64,000 nucleotides of DNA from Blumeriella jaapii (taxonomy: Eukaryota > Ascomycota > Leotiomycetes > Helotiales > Drepanopezizaceae). The notes under the pieces are model-generated. The model made no database searches. It was not told where the DNA came from and saw only the letters and a program-made list of their open reading frames with translations. Made by a program: the position numbers and the translations under genes. Shown here in pieces: positions 1-11,600 of the stretch. Numbering within the stretch: the stretch's first letter is position 1; each line of letters opens with the position of its first letter. The stretch covers positions 1-64,000 of the forward strand of contig VWND01000043.1 of assembly GCA_009599575.1 (NCBI GenBank). Reading direction: 5' to 3'.

Positions 1-3000
1 AATATAAATAAAAACTAATTTAAAAACGTATTAATTTATTTACGATTAAAAAAAAAAAATTATTTACGACACGCATACGCAATCTATTCGCGCTATTAAT
101 AATTATAAAACAATTAAAAAAATACAAAGCGATTTCGTAGCTTACGATATAAATATTTCAAAAGTTTTATTTATTTTAAAATTCCTTTGATTGCGAAATA
201 TCGACCCCGCTATAAGCTTTCGAACTAAATCGTAGCGATATCTAATCGAACGCTTATAGCTTAATTTCGTTACAATTAAACGTTTTAAAAAAATCCAAAA
301 AAAAGCAAGCGTTTTGTATCGTTTTAAAAAAAACTATTAAAAAACAATATTAATTACTTTTTAAATACGACGATTACGCCGATATATTTAACGATACCGC
401 CGCGGTTATCCTAGCTTTTTATTATTTTATAAAACATCGAATAAATCTCGCGAAAAAAAAAAACCTTTTTTAAAAACCAGTTTACTTTTTGTTAAAATCT
501 AAATTTATCGAATTACGCAAATATTTCGATTCGAATTTAAAAAAAAACTAAATAAAAAAATCTATTAGCTTTGCCGGCGCACCGGTAATATTTATACCGA
601 AAAAAAACGAAAGTTTACGATTATGCGTCGATTATAAAAATCTAAACGCAATTACGATTAAAAATCGAACTTTTTTACCTTTTATAAGCGAAACTTTAAA
701 CCGTTTAAAAAAAGCTAAAATATTTATTAAGCTAAACTTTACTTAAACGTACCACCGTTTTCGAATAAAAAAAAAAAATAAAAAAAAAACTGCGTTTCGC
801 ATTCGTTACGAACATTTCGAATATTACGTATTATTTTTCGGCCTTTCGAACGCACCAGCAACTTTCCAAGCGTATATTAATCAAATTTTAATCGGTTTAA
901 TAAATATTACGTATATAATTTATTTCGACGATATTTTAATATTTTCCGAAAACCCCGACGATTATACAAACGCGGTAAAAAAAGTTTTCGAAAAACTTCG
1001 TATTAACAAACTTTACGAAAATCTGAAAAAATATGTTTTCGATACGAATACGATCGAGTTTCTAAGCTTCGTTATTATTTTTACGAAAATTAAAATAAAC
1101 TTAAAAAAAGTAAATAATATTCGGAAATAGCTTTTTTTTACTACGTAGCGAAATATTTAAATGTTTTTAAATTTTATTAATTTTTATAAACGTTTTATTA
1201 AAAACTACGCTAAGCTTTGCCGATCTATTACAAATCTTCTAAAAGAAATGCAACAAAAAAAAATGTCGGACCCTTTTCGTTTTTTATTCGAAGCGAAAAT
1301 CGCTTTTTTATTTTTAAAAGAAAAGTTTTGCCGAGCATCGATTTTACGCTATTTCGATTTTCGATTAAAAATTCAAATCGAAACAAACGCTTCGAAATTC
1401 GCTATTAGCGGAATATTATTTTAATTATTCGAAAAAAATACGAAAGCACGTTGGCATTCTATCGTATATTATTCGAAAAAGCTTTTTCTTATAAAACAAA
1501 AATACAAAATTCACGACGCTAAGCTAATAGCTATAATTTACGTTTTTAAATAATAAAATTAATATTTACGTAACGCTTCCGACGTTATTATTATACGTAT
1601 AAATTATTATAATCTGAAATACTTTTTTACAAAAAAACGTTTAAACGGACGCTAAGCGAAATAGGCCGACGAACTAGCTAAATACGATTTTGCAATCGAA
1701 TATAAAACAAAAGTTTTTAATCCGACGAATAATTTTTTCCGCCGGCCAAATTTAAAAAAAAATTAAAAAAAAAATAATAAGCAATTATTTACGTTGCATC
1801 GTAAACTAAAATTAGTTTATTTAAAAAATTTTAAAATATTTTTCGTAATAAAAAAAACACGTTTAAAATCGAAACATAAATCATTTCGCGCCGATAAATA
1901 TTCGAAGCTTTTATTAACGGAATTAAAAAATAAAAAGCAAGCGGAAAGAAGCCAAATAAAAAGCTTTTTCGCCGAACTGTTTTTTTGCTAATATTATTAA
2001 TTGCAAATAATATATATTATTACGAAACGTAGCCGTTGTGTTATTATAATCCGAAACGGCTAATAACGAATTAGCAAAACCGATTTACAAAATTATTTTT
2101 AAATTGCAAAAATCTGATTTTTTTATATTATAAAAAACGTACGAATCGGCTTCGCAAAACAATCGAGCCGGGTCCGAAAAATATTAGCGTATAAATTAAA
2201 ATAAATTATTATATTATAAAAAACGTACGTATATTTCGAATAAAAGCGCTATTAAAAGCGAAATATTAAAAATTAATTACGACGATCCGACCGCCGGCTA
2301 TTAAAGCTTTCGGCGAACGCTAAAACTGATCGAAAAAAAGTATTTCTGGCCTGATTTACGAAGCGACGTAAAACGTTACGTTAATACGTATAAAAAATAC
2401 TAAAAAAACAAATTTAAAAAACATCGACCCTATAGCGAATTAGCTTTTTTTTCGATTTTTACGAAACTTTAAAAAAAAAAAATTATAAATTTTATTACGA
2501 ATTTATTTTTTAGCAAAAAACGAAATCGTATTTACGATTCGATACTCGTTATAATAAACCGATATATAAAACTATCGAAATATATACCGATACAAAAAAC
2601 GATTTCAGCCCTAAATTTAGCTAAAATATTTATACAACACGTTTATAAAAATTTTGGCTATTTTAAGAAAATTATTACAAATAAAAAATTAGTTTTTATT
2701 AATAAATTCTGATTTTTAATAATATTTTATTTACAAATATAATATCGATTAAGCACCGCTTTTTATTTTCAAACCGATAACCAAACGAAACGTTAAAATT
2801 AAGTTTTAAAATTTTACTTTCGTACGTACTGCGATTATCGACAAAACGATTAGGCTACGAAGCTTGCTTTAGCCGAATTTACGTATAATAATTCGATATA
2901 CGTTTTTACGGATTTTATTTTTTTTCGTATATTATACGGCTTTTATTTAAAACTTAGCAGCAACGTCGAAAGCGACGTCGTAAAAAAAAAAATACCGTCA

Positions 3001-3535
3001 GCGGAAAAACGAATTAAAATATTACAAAAAAAAAAAGTATTTAATAAAAAGTTAAAAAAAGCTAACGTAAATTATAAAAGATTTTACGACGCTAAATATA
3101 AAAAAACTAGATTTTAAATAAGCGACAAAATATTATTATCGATTAAAAACCTCCGACAGCTGCGATCTTTTCGAAAGCTTTTAAATAAATATCTAAAGCT
3201 TTTTAAAATCAAGCGAATTATATACGAATACGGCCAAGTTTACTAATTCGAATTTTTTTTTTAATATCGTATTTACGATATTTTCTACGTTTTCCTATTA
3301 AAACCTTAGCAAAGTCGAAACGACACCGAGCCGAAAAATAATATAATAAAACTCTAAAAACCCGAAAAATACGAAATTAAATTAATATAAATTTACAAAA
3401 ATACAAAAAAAGGCCGATATTATTTGGTGCGATAAAAAGGCTATTTACCAAGCGAAAATTCGTAAAAGCCAGAAAACTATTTTACAAACGCAAAAAAAAT
3501 TGTAAAAAAATACTTAAAAAATACGATAAATAATA
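1..3535 (+). pseudogene. pol: A1 pol relic: RT, RNase H, integrase, chromodomain
   Basis: Reverse transcriptase is readable at about 490-1430 (GAPVIFIPKKN block near 570, YFDD active site intact at 921-932). RNase H runs about 1430-1720. The integrase zinc-binding region is near 2280-2450 and the core follows. The first catalytic Asp reads Asn at 2488-2490 and the H-P-Q-T-D-like block near 2770 is also degraded. A chromodomain is recognisable at about 3368-3520 (YYLVR, stop at the expected Trp, then KGYLPSENS). Stops are almost all TAA or TAG where the family has Gln or Trp, as RIP predicts. In chromoviruses the chromodomain directs insertion to methylated-H3K9 heterochromatin. The gene cannot be functional. 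Confidence 0.9.
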
Positions 3536-3655
3536 ATAACGGAATAATAACGAATGCGCGTCGTAAAAACAAAAAAAAAAACAAAAACATTTAGAAAATT
3601 TTAAAACCGCCGCTAAGCCAATTTATTTTTATTATCGTTATTTTTATTTTTTTTT

Positions 3656-4467
3656 TATCGCTATTTTTTTTAAATTTAAAAGCAGCGGCAAATTAAAAAA
3701 AATTAATATTAAACGAATTCGCAAAATATTCGATTTATTTTAATTAAAGCTTTTACGATAATCGTAATCGAATTTTAAATTGCAATTACGATATTTTCGT
3801 AAAAATCCAAAATTTAATTTAATTAATTAAAATAAATCCGAACGACGTTTTCGAAACGTCGAAAAATACGTTTTATATTAGCGTCGTTAAAAAAAAAAGC
3901 CGGCGCAGCCAAAGCTTTTAAAACAACAGCAGCCGTTAAACCGGCAAAAACGGGCGCAGCAGCAGCGGCGGCAGCTCGAGCCGCGGCGCGATTCGTACGA
4001 TTTTCGATTATTATAAAAGCCGAAGCGTTATTTTTTTTTAAACGATTTATATAAGCGTCGTAAATAATAAAATCGATAAAAGTTTTAGCAAAAGTTTTAA
4101 TTTCGGCAGCAAAAAAAAAAAAAAGCGGCAGCAGCGATAATAATATCGAAACGATTTATAAAATCGTTAAAACCCGCGAAAAATATTTACGTTTCGATAA
4201 CGCGTATAATAAAAATTTATAATTAATTAAAAGCGAATTCGAATAAAAGTTTAAAAAACTTATAGAAAAAAATTAAATATACGAAGCTTTACAGCGGTTA
4301 TATTTTACGTTAAAAAGCTCGAAAACGCAAAAAAGCAAAAAGGCCGTTATAATATTTTCGCGTAAAATTAAACGAACGCACCGAAAACAAATAAAAGTCA
4401 AAAGCATTTTAAAAATTCGCGGCGAACGCGGCGAAAAGCAATTAATTAAAAAAAAAAAAAGTTAACG

Positions 4468-4501
<34 letters not shown>

Positions 4502-4690
4502 AAACAGAAAAATAGCGGCCATTTTAAAAAAAAAAGCTTTTTCAAACGAAAATACAAGCGCTACGAAAAAAAAAAAAAACAAAACAGCAAAACAGCCATT
4601 ATTTACGATTAAAAACGAAAAAAAACAATTATAATTTACGACCGAAAGCGAAAAAAACCGTATATTATTTCGAAAGCGTAACGCACGCTA
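3656..4690 (+). pseudogene. A1 extra coding-like region downstream of pol
   Basis: Between the chromodomain and the 3' LTR one forward frame stays readable for about 340 codons if RIP-type TAA codons are read as former Gln. It includes a GC-rich Ala run (AGAAKAF then seven consecutive Ala, about 3899-3990), a charged helical-looking stretch at about 4130-4440, and Lys-rich ends around the poly-A run. I recognise no domain. Most Ty3/gypsy elements go straight from integrase/chromodomain to the polypurine tract, so roughly 1 kb of coding-like sequence is unusual. It could be an accessory ORF or captured host sequence. Copy A2 is interrupted before this point, so there is no second copy here to compare. 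Confidence 0.5.
4468..4499 (+). repeat. 32-nt poly-A run
   Basis: An uninterrupted run of 32 A lies inside the Lys-rich part of the A1 post-pol region. It is not a retroposon tail, because the same frame continues on both sides and no boundary occurs here. Confidence 0.9.
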
Positions 4691-4757
4691 TATACGAAAG
4701 CATACGCATAAAAAAATTAATCGCTTTTAAAAACCAAAAGCCTAAAAAAAAAAGTAA

Positions 4758-5170
4758 TATTAAAAACCAATATTACGTATATAAATCAAATGATCCGCCA
4801 AAGCCTTTTATCTTCTACCAACCTTCGAATAATACTTTCTGCGAATAGGCCGTAAAGGCCGGATAATATTATAAAAGCTGAAAATAATATTTAAATAAAA
4901 CATTTTATAAAAATAATTGCTAAAAAACCAAATATTAAAATTATATTAAAAAAAATTGAAAAAAAGTCGGAATAAAAGCTGAAAAACATATTAAATAAGA
5001 TTCGCCTGGTTTCTTAAGAAATATTTTTTTCGAGGGCTCCACCCCTCCTTTTGTATTTATACACGCCTTCTACTAGAAATGTAAAAGGTAGAAATCAGTC
5101 TGACTATCAACCCAACCTTATCTGAGCTTTATTATCTGAACTAGTATTTCCCTGCCTTTCAATCCTTACA
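4758..5170 (+). repeat. A1 3' LTR (413 bp)
   Basis: It aligns end to end with the 413-bp LTR of A2 at 57304-57716. It starts TATTAAAAACC here against TGTCAGGAACC in A2 (RIP G-to-A changes) and ends ATCCTTACA. A TATA-like tatttatac lies at 5054-5062, with a likely transcript start near agaaatcag at 5090. An A-rich purine stretch just upstream (about 4743-4757) is the expected polypurine primer. This LTR keeps more CpA and TpG than the adjacent coding part. Confidence 0.93.
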
Positions 5171-6170
5171 TTAGTATTAATTTACTTTTTGGTTTGAATT
5201 AAACAAAATATTCGATACGCAATTAAAGCTTTCGATAGCCGCTTATTTTAAAACCGACGATTAAACCGAAATTTACAATTAATATTTGTAAAAACGCTTT
5301 CGATCCTTCGTAAATTTTTATTAAAACGATTAAAGCGAATTTCTTTTAATAATAAATTTCGCCTAAATAATTTTTTTTTACGAAAGTCTACATAGTCTTT
5401 CATTTTTTGAAATTGTATACGGTTATATTTCTTATATTAATTGGAACTGAAAGCTCGATATTTCCCTTTTTTTTAATTTTTTATATAAATTAAACGCAAA
5501 CGAAGCTCGTGCGTACGCTCGCCGCTATTACGACGTTTGAAACCTCGCCAAATCGTATTTTTAATAAGCTTACGATAAAATAAAAAAAAATACGAATAAA
5601 TTTCGCCGCGCGATCGATTTTAACGTTGGCGATTATATATAATTCGATATGCGTTTATTTCCGACCTTCCGGCCTTTTCGCAAGCTCGACAATCCTACAA
5701 ACGGCCTTTTCAAAATTATAGCCAAAATTTTCGATAACGTTTTTAAGCTAGACTTTTTTAATATTATAAACGTACATCCAGTTTTTTATGCTAATCGACT
5801 GCGTAAAACAGCTGACGACGCGCTTTCAAATTAAATTAATTTAGCTTTTAAATTTATTAATATAATTGATAAATTTAAATACGAAATCGAAAAATTAATC
5901 GCTTATCGAATACAACGGAAAATCTTTTAATATAAAGCTTTTTAAATAGGCTTAAATAAAAATCTCACGTGATATTCCGCGTTTGATTTTATATATGCTT
6001 TTTTAAAAGTGCGCGACTTTTATTTAGCGTATAAAAAGCTTTCCGATCCTTTTGTAAAACTTGTAAATTAGCTAAAAGCGTATTCCGAAGGTTTGGACTC
6101 GTATAATTATTTGGATAATAACGTATTAATAAATAAAAGCTCGAAAGCGCGCTTTTTTCGGACGGAGGAA
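5171..6170 (+). pseudogene. pol: B4 integrase C-terminal and chromodomain-like relic
   Basis: The segment opens in the integrase core (equivalent of the B2 DRG-to-TDGQTE block) and continues through the integrase C-terminal module. A readable frame at 5649-5834 has MRLFPTFRPF at its start and HPVFYANRLRKTADDAL later, which matches the LDMR...HPVFHVSLLR-type module of fungal gypsy integrases. The chromodomain-like tail follows at about 5930-6165. Stops are TAA or TAG at Gln or Trp positions. Confidence 0.85.
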
Positions 6171-6173
6171 TAA

Positions 6174-6439
6174 TATAACGATTCACTTTTTTGGCTTTTC
6201 GTGTCACCCCAGCAATTACGTATAGCTATAAGCTTTTTAATTTCCTGATAAGTTTTTTTATTAATTATAAAAACTATTTATATATATAAGGCTTTTTTTT
6301 TTAGCAACCTCTGCCTTCTGCAGTTGTTGATTTTAAATAAATATTTTTGTTACAAAACCAAAGGCTCGTTTTTTATACCATATGAACACGGCGACCAGTT
6401 GACTGATTTCCCAGCCCTCCGACTGATTAGATCGTTACA
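6174..6439 (+). repeat. B4 3' LTR (266 bp, single 29-bp unit)
   Basis: It runs from TATAACGATTCAC (family form TGTAACGATTCAC) to ATCGTTACA and matches the B2 LTRs throughout. It holds one copy of the 29-bp unit that is doubled in B1 and B3. The intact tgcagttgttgatt around 6320 marks the presumed transcript start, preceded by tatatataagg. Confidence 0.93.
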
Positions 6440-6743
6440 ACGCCGTCGCCAGCGTAGAAAAAAAATTATTAATAATATAACGATTTAATTAATCGAAGGG
6501 CTAAAAAATTAATTAACTGGTCGCCGTGTTTATATAATATAAAAAACGAGCTTTTGGTTTTGTAATAAGATATTTATTTAGAATTAACAACTGCAAAAGG
6601 CAAAGGTTGTTAAGAAGAAAAAGCTTTATATATATAAATAGTTTCCATAATTAATAAGAAAACCCACCAGAAGACCAGGGAGCTTGCAGCTATACGTAGT
6701 TGCTGGGGTGACACGAGAGGTGGCAACAGAGTGAATCGTCACA
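6440..6743 (-). mobile_element. Family B copy B5 (minus): 5' LTR plus 36 bp of leader
   Basis: The LTR 6476-6743 (268 bp) is in minus orientation. The 36 bp left of it (6440-6475) match, in reverse complement, the first 36 bp after the 5' LTRs of B1 and B2. B5 is therefore a minus-strand element whose leader was hit by B4 36 bp in from the LTR; its remainder must lie left of the window. The right flank gctta (6744-6748) would be one copy of its TSD. Confidence 0.85.
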
Positions 6744-6929
6744 GCTTAATTCGCTTCGAATATATTCCTCGGCTTTTAAAGCGCAGTTTTTTATTTGAAC
6801 GTAAATGATTGGTAAAGCATTTCGTATTAAATCGTAAACGCTTTTGAAAATTGTTGCGCTATATTTATATTCTTTTATTTCTTTTTATTTTTTTTGTTCC
6901 AGATTTATTCTTCCTGTACGCTTTCAGTA

Positions 6930-7153
6930 GTTAGATATTCCTGGAGCTCGGAAAGGCTCGTAGTCACGTGATAACGAGCTTTTTCGGAGATTAGTTTTTC
7001 CGAGCGACTGACTAAGCGAGCCCGAATCTTCCGTCTTTTGCGGAAAGCTCGTCAGTCAAACTTAGAATAATATAAGTAATATCTTATTATATATAATTTA
7101 TCCGTTCTAGCCTTCGATAAAAGTTCTTATCGACTATTCGGCTATGCACGACA
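6930..7153 (+). repeat. Candidate 3' part of the G 5' LTR
   Basis: This stretch has LTR-like makeup: it is less RIP-mutated than the coding part, has a CACGTG box at 6965-6970, AT-rich TATA-like sequence near 7085-7100, and ends in gcacgaca just before a primer-site-like sequence. No partner LTR is in the window, so the start is a guess; 6744-6929 may also belong to it. Confidence 0.45.
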
Positions 7154-7154
7154 A

Positions 7155-7171
7155 TTATGAGCCCCGGAGCC
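7155..7171 (+). promoter_or_regulatory. G primer-binding site, half-tRNA type
   Basis: The sequence ttatgagccccggagcc resembles the reverse complement of the anticodon stem-loop region of a eukaryotic initiator tRNA-Met (anticodon loop CUCAUAA). Drosophila copia is known to prime from a 5' half of initiator tRNA-Met. The position just after a CA-ending LTR-like segment supports this. The match outside TTATGAGCCC is inferred, not verified. Confidence 0.5.
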
Positions 7172-7199
7172 AATTAATAAGTTTTTTTTTGCAATGCAT

Positions 7200-9290
7200 A
7201 CGCTAGGAGACTCGTTAAAAGCCTTTACCGGTTAATCTATTCGAATTGTCAAAAGATATTCGTGGAAGGTTATATTTTGTAAAGTTTTTTTTATTTAGCA
7301 AAAAGCTACGAATCGATAAAAAGCTATTAAAAATGCGGAAAGTATTAATTTTTCGATTTTCTTAATTTACAAATCTTATTTTCATTTTTTTATTTTTTTC
7401 AATTTAATTAATCGACCCTTTATAACGAAAATAATATATCGGCTTTTACGAAAAAAAAAGGTTTTTTTTTACGATTTAAAATCGTAGATTTCCTGATTGA
7501 AAGCGTACAAATTTCACCGATCAAAGATTTTTCTTTTTAAATATACCGATTCTGACCTTTCATTTCATTTTTTTATTAATAAACGATTATAAAAATAATC
7601 GCTATATTAGTTTATCGATTAAAAAAATAAAAAGCGCTAAGCAGACTACGATAAAAAATGCGCCGAATATAACGGCATAACCGAAGCAAAAAAGGCCGCC
7701 GTTACGATTGGTAACTTTTCCGATAGGCTTCGACCAGCCAATTTGATTTTCGACGATTTGAAAAATAAAATCGATTATTTTTAAAAACTATTTAAAAAAG
7801 CTTAAGAAATAGCAGGAGTACGTTACTGCTTATCAAAAGTTGCTCGATTAGGTTTTTTCAATTATAAAAACCAATTTAATAAACTTTGCAATTGCTTAAT
7901 CGAAAATCAACGCTATTAATAATAAAAAAGCGTACGCTATTTTTTATATTAATTTGCAAAAAGATTTTTTAATAAATAAAAATATACGTAAGATTAAGGA
8001 TTTATATTATAAAAGAAAGCAAAGATTATTCCAAGCATTCGTTCGTATTTTGAAAAAAAATATTGCTTTTGTATATTTTTCCGTGATTAGCTTCGTTAAA
8101 TCTAATTATAAAAATATTTTTCGCAAAGCGTATAGCGAAAGGGTAAATATGACCGAGTAAATGAAAAAATAGCAGACCGCTTATAAAGCAGCTGTCGAAT
8201 ATAAGATTTCTAATATAAATGGCCGTTACGCTGCTATCGATTTTTTCGACGTAATCGCCGCATATATTAATTTATAATAGGCGAACGGCAAAAAAGCTAA
8301 ATATTTAAAAAACGAACTGGCCGGTTTTTTTATAAAAAAAATTTTAATCGAATTAAGCTTTATAATCTTTTTTTTTAAAAACAACCGAAAATTCGATAAT
8401 TTAGGCCGAAAGATCGGAGTTTTCGTTATTTTTTTTTTCGATTCTGAAAACAACGATATTTCGAAAGATCGTGGAAAAAAAAAAGGAAAAAGCAAAAAAG
8501 AAAAAAAAAAGAATATAACTGTTTATGCGACATTTTTAAAAAGCGCTATTTTTATTTTTTAACCGATTGTAAAAAGCTTTTGTACGTAATAAATGGTCGT
8601 CGTAAAGAAAAGATTTTTTTTAATTTTTTAAATAAACAGAAGATCGTTGAAATACGAAAAAAACTGTTTTTTAATTATAAAAAAGCTTTGAAAGCTTTAA
8701 ATAAAAAAAGTATTTAAATGGTCGCAATTAACAAAATTCTTAGAGTTTTAATAATTAAGCTAAAACAAATTCCAAAGTTAATTTTTAAAAACGATTAAAA
8801 AAAAATTTTATCGCAACTTTTTGTTTTTTTTGTTTTGATGCGATTAAAAAGCATTTCGGAATCAACGTTTTGATTTAAAACCTGATTAATATTACTTTTT
8901 AAATAAAAGTATTTTTTTTAATAATTGCTTTGGAATTTATTTAATAAACGATAAAAACTTTTTTATCGAAAAATTTTATAAAAAGATTAATAATTTTATT
9001 AACAGCGTTTATATAAGCATACAAAGTTTTCTAATCGTCGGGAGAAAAAGTCGTTTAATAAAAAAGGCTTTTCGTAAAAAAAATAAAAAGCTTTGGAATA
9101 TGATTTTTAATAACGTGGCGTTCGTTTCAGATTTTATTATTAATATTATTTCCGCTAATTTTTTGGCTAAAAAAGATTATTAATTTTAAAAATTAAATAA
9201 TATTTTTTGTTTTGAAAGCTTTAAAAGTTTTATTTTAAAACGTTAATATTAAACGATCGCCGATTTTTGTATATTTAAATATATTAAAAT
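7200..9290 (+). pseudogene. gag: G gag-like region and start of polyprotein
   Basis: A forward frame remains mostly open from about 7750 to 8515 (longest uninterrupted part 7954-8160) and ends in a Lys-rich stretch near 8468-8512, the basic region expected just before the nucleic-acid-binding part of a copia Gag. From about 8520 to 9290 a degraded stretch leads into the GAG-pre-integrase domain; it should contain the protease, but I cannot locate its D-S/T-G motif with confidence. Identification rests mainly on position in the element. Confidence 0.55.
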
Positions 9291-9299
9291 TAATTGCTT

Positions 9300-10520
9300 T
9301 TTTTATTCGCATTTTCTACGTAATAATTTAAATTTTTTAAAACGTGATTCGCCCGGTTTAATAATTTATATAATTCCGAAACGTCGTACGCGCTATAAAT
9401 TTAAAAAAAGCAGCGTGTTTACGTACGATCGGAATAACGATGTACGCTTATAGCATTTTCGTTCGGGCCATTTAAATAAAAACGCGCTCGAAAAGCTGGT
9501 CGAAAATATTCGTGAAGTAAAAATTAAAAGCTTAATTAAAGTAAAATGCGAAAAGTGTGTTGTTACGCATTTAAAGCAGGTGATTTTAAAAGCAATATTA
9601 AAAAACAAATTTTTCAGGCTTTTTTTTCGCATCGGCTAAAATTTTTACGATTATTTTAAAAGTCGTAAAAAAATTTACAACGGTTCGACGTAAATATTTT
9701 TAATAAAAAACGAATATAATAAAAAGATTTGGGCTTTCGCTATTAGAACGAAAGGTATAAAAATCGTTTTGAATCGTTTTTTTAAACGTTCGACGCATAA
9801 ATGAAACGTTAATATAATTTTTTTATTTGCAAAATTCGATAAAATAACGAATCGTTAATAATTTTAAAATAAAAAAATATTATTTCGGAATATCAGAAAT
9901 AAACGGAGCGCGAAAGTATCGATTTGGAATTGATTTTATTTTACGTGTATTAATTAAACGGTTTGATCGAACGAGCAAAAAAAGAAAATAATTGAGCGTT
10001 CGATAAAAATAAAAATTAAAACGGGATTTTTAATCTTTTTTTGGCCCGAAACGATAAAAGCAGCAACGCATTTGTATAATATATCGCCGTTTGCGAAAAA
10101 AAAAACAATTTAAGTTTTTAAATAAAATTTTGTATAATTGATTCAGGCAATATTTCCGGTATTACGATTTTATTATTATAAAAGCGCGTACGGCCGATCT
10201 TAAATTAGATTAAAGCAAAGTTTATGCGTACGGAACTCGTGCGTATTTAATAATAAAGGATCGAAAGGCCATAAAATACAAAAGAGAATTTAAGATTTTT
10301 TCGAAAAAATATATCGGATATTTGATTAAATATAGCGCTTTTAATATTTACAAAATTTAAATGCTTTAGCTAATGCGTATAATTACGAGCCGAAACGTAA
10401 TGTTTAACGAATTTAAGTTTTACTTTTCGAAAATTAAAAGTTTAAGTTTTATAATTAGATTAAAGCTTTAAAAAACCGTGGAGTTTATCGAAAACGCGGA
10501 GGACGAAAAAGCTTAGGACG
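9300..10520 (+). pseudogene. pol: G GAG-pre-integrase and integrase relic
   Basis: Around 9430-9600 the frame reads as the GAG-pre-integrase/zinc module: HFRSGHLNKNALEKLV, then KCEKC, corresponding to the W/H-x-x-x-GH...C-x-x-C pattern. Downstream, at about 9640-10300, an integrase core is traceable but catalytic residues cannot be assigned safely because of several stops. The integrase lies upstream of RT, as in copia elements. Confidence 0.75.
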
Positions 10521-11600
10521 CTGAATATTAAATATTAGCGAGCGGTTTTAATGGCGGCGCAGACTAGCAAAACTCGGTGTGCTGGGAATAGGGTAATATA
10601 AAGAAAAAGCTATTATTATAAAACGAGCAACTTCTAGATTTTTTTAAAAAAGAATGAAAGTCTTTTTTTACCGGAGCCGCTATCAAGACCAGGACCGATT
10701 TCAGGCTTTTTTAATAGATTTTCAAAGCTTACGGTAAAAAAAAAGGATATTTTAATACTAATGGATTTAAATATTTTTAAAAAATAAAACTAAATCCTCG
10801 AAGATAAAAAATTTAATAAAGGTCGAAATAATCGAGCTTTTTTTTACGGTCGATTCAGACGTTTAGAATTCGAAAGTAATAGTTTTTTATAAAAGCTTTT
10901 TCGATAAAGCTATTATCGATAAGTTTTAATTTTTAAAATTAGTTATTAATCGAAAATATACAAAGCATATTCGAAATACTTTGACCGACGCGATAAAAGC
11001 GTTAAAAAGTTATAAAAGTTTAAAAAAAAGTAATAGATTAGCAAAGTTTATTATTGCAGAACAGAATAAAGCAGAGCAAAGCTTCAGAAGGTTTTCCGGC
11101 GCGGGCATAAAAATGGTTTTATACGAAAAAGCGCGTAATTTAAATTTTTAAATTATAATTAAAAGCTATCGCCCGGCAAATTAAACGCCAAATCGATTTA
11201 AAATAAAACAGCTATTTAAACGTTTGCTTTTAAAAGCTTTTTTAAGACTGACTATTAAAAAGGAGGCATTATTCAGAAAAAATAAAAAAAATAAATCGAA
11301 GTTTCCGATAAGCGATGGAAAATAGCTGATTTTAGAAATTGCCAAACGAAATCGTACAGATTTTATTTTATATTAGCCGGATAAACCGGAAATATACGCT
11401 ACGATATGCGAAATTTTTTAATTAATAGCTTTATTTATTAAATAATAAATCGACGAATTCGTTTATACGTTTTAAACAAACGAGCCGATTTAAATAAATA
11501 AAAAAAACTTTTAAGCTGTCTACGCAATAATAACGGCTTCGATAAAAGAAAAGTCGGTAAAAAATATTTAATTTTCCGACCAAAAATAATATCGGAATAA
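10520..11600 (+). pseudogene. G linker between integrase and RT
   Basis: Degraded coding-like sequence with stretches of open frame (about 10800-11150 and 11280-11450) and no recognisable motif. Copia polyproteins normally have a poorly conserved spacer of this kind between integrase and RT. Confidence 0.5.

Larger units (their letters stand above)
1..5170 (+). mobile_element. Ty3/gypsy chromovirus family A, copy A1 (3' two-thirds)
   Basis: This is a RIP-degraded LTR retrotransposon entering from the left edge and ending in its 3' LTR at 4758-5170. Position 1 corresponds to about 59489 of copy A2, so about 2.2 kb of LTR, gag and protease lie outside the window and the full element would be about 7.4 kb. 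Visible order: RT, RNase H, integrase, chromodomain, an extra coding-like segment, 3' LTR. The sequence right of the LTR (from ttagt at 5171) continues a family B integrase exactly as the equivalent part of B2 does near 47758, so A1 was inserted into B4. Its left TSD copy is out of view. Confidence 0.93.
5171..6439 (+). mobile_element. Ty3/gypsy family B, copy B4 (3' fragment)
   Basis: This is the 3' end of a plus-strand family B element: integrase core, chromodomain-like tail, then the LTR at 6174-6439. It is co-linear with B2 from about 47760 to 49029. Its left limit is the insertion point of A1, and the rest lies left of the window. Its right flank (acgcc, 6440-6444) is the inverted leader of another family B copy, so B4 was inserted into B5. 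Confidence 0.92.

Noticed and set aside
4468..4499. Poly-A run as a LINE or SINE tail
   Set aside because: The same reading frame continues across it and no element boundary or duplication occurs here; likewise 59008-59030.
6174..6743. Inverted pair as the terminal repeats of a DNA transposon
   Set aside because: Both halves are family B LTRs and the centre is family B leader; nesting explains it fully and no transposase lies between.
8226..8495. Minus-strand open frames opposite pol or gag (also 43093-43281, 44900-45246, 58048-58398, 54995-55240, 9393-9632)
   Set aside because: They are antisense shadows of coding relics whose sense strand carries recognisable motifs or continuous RIP-broken frames.
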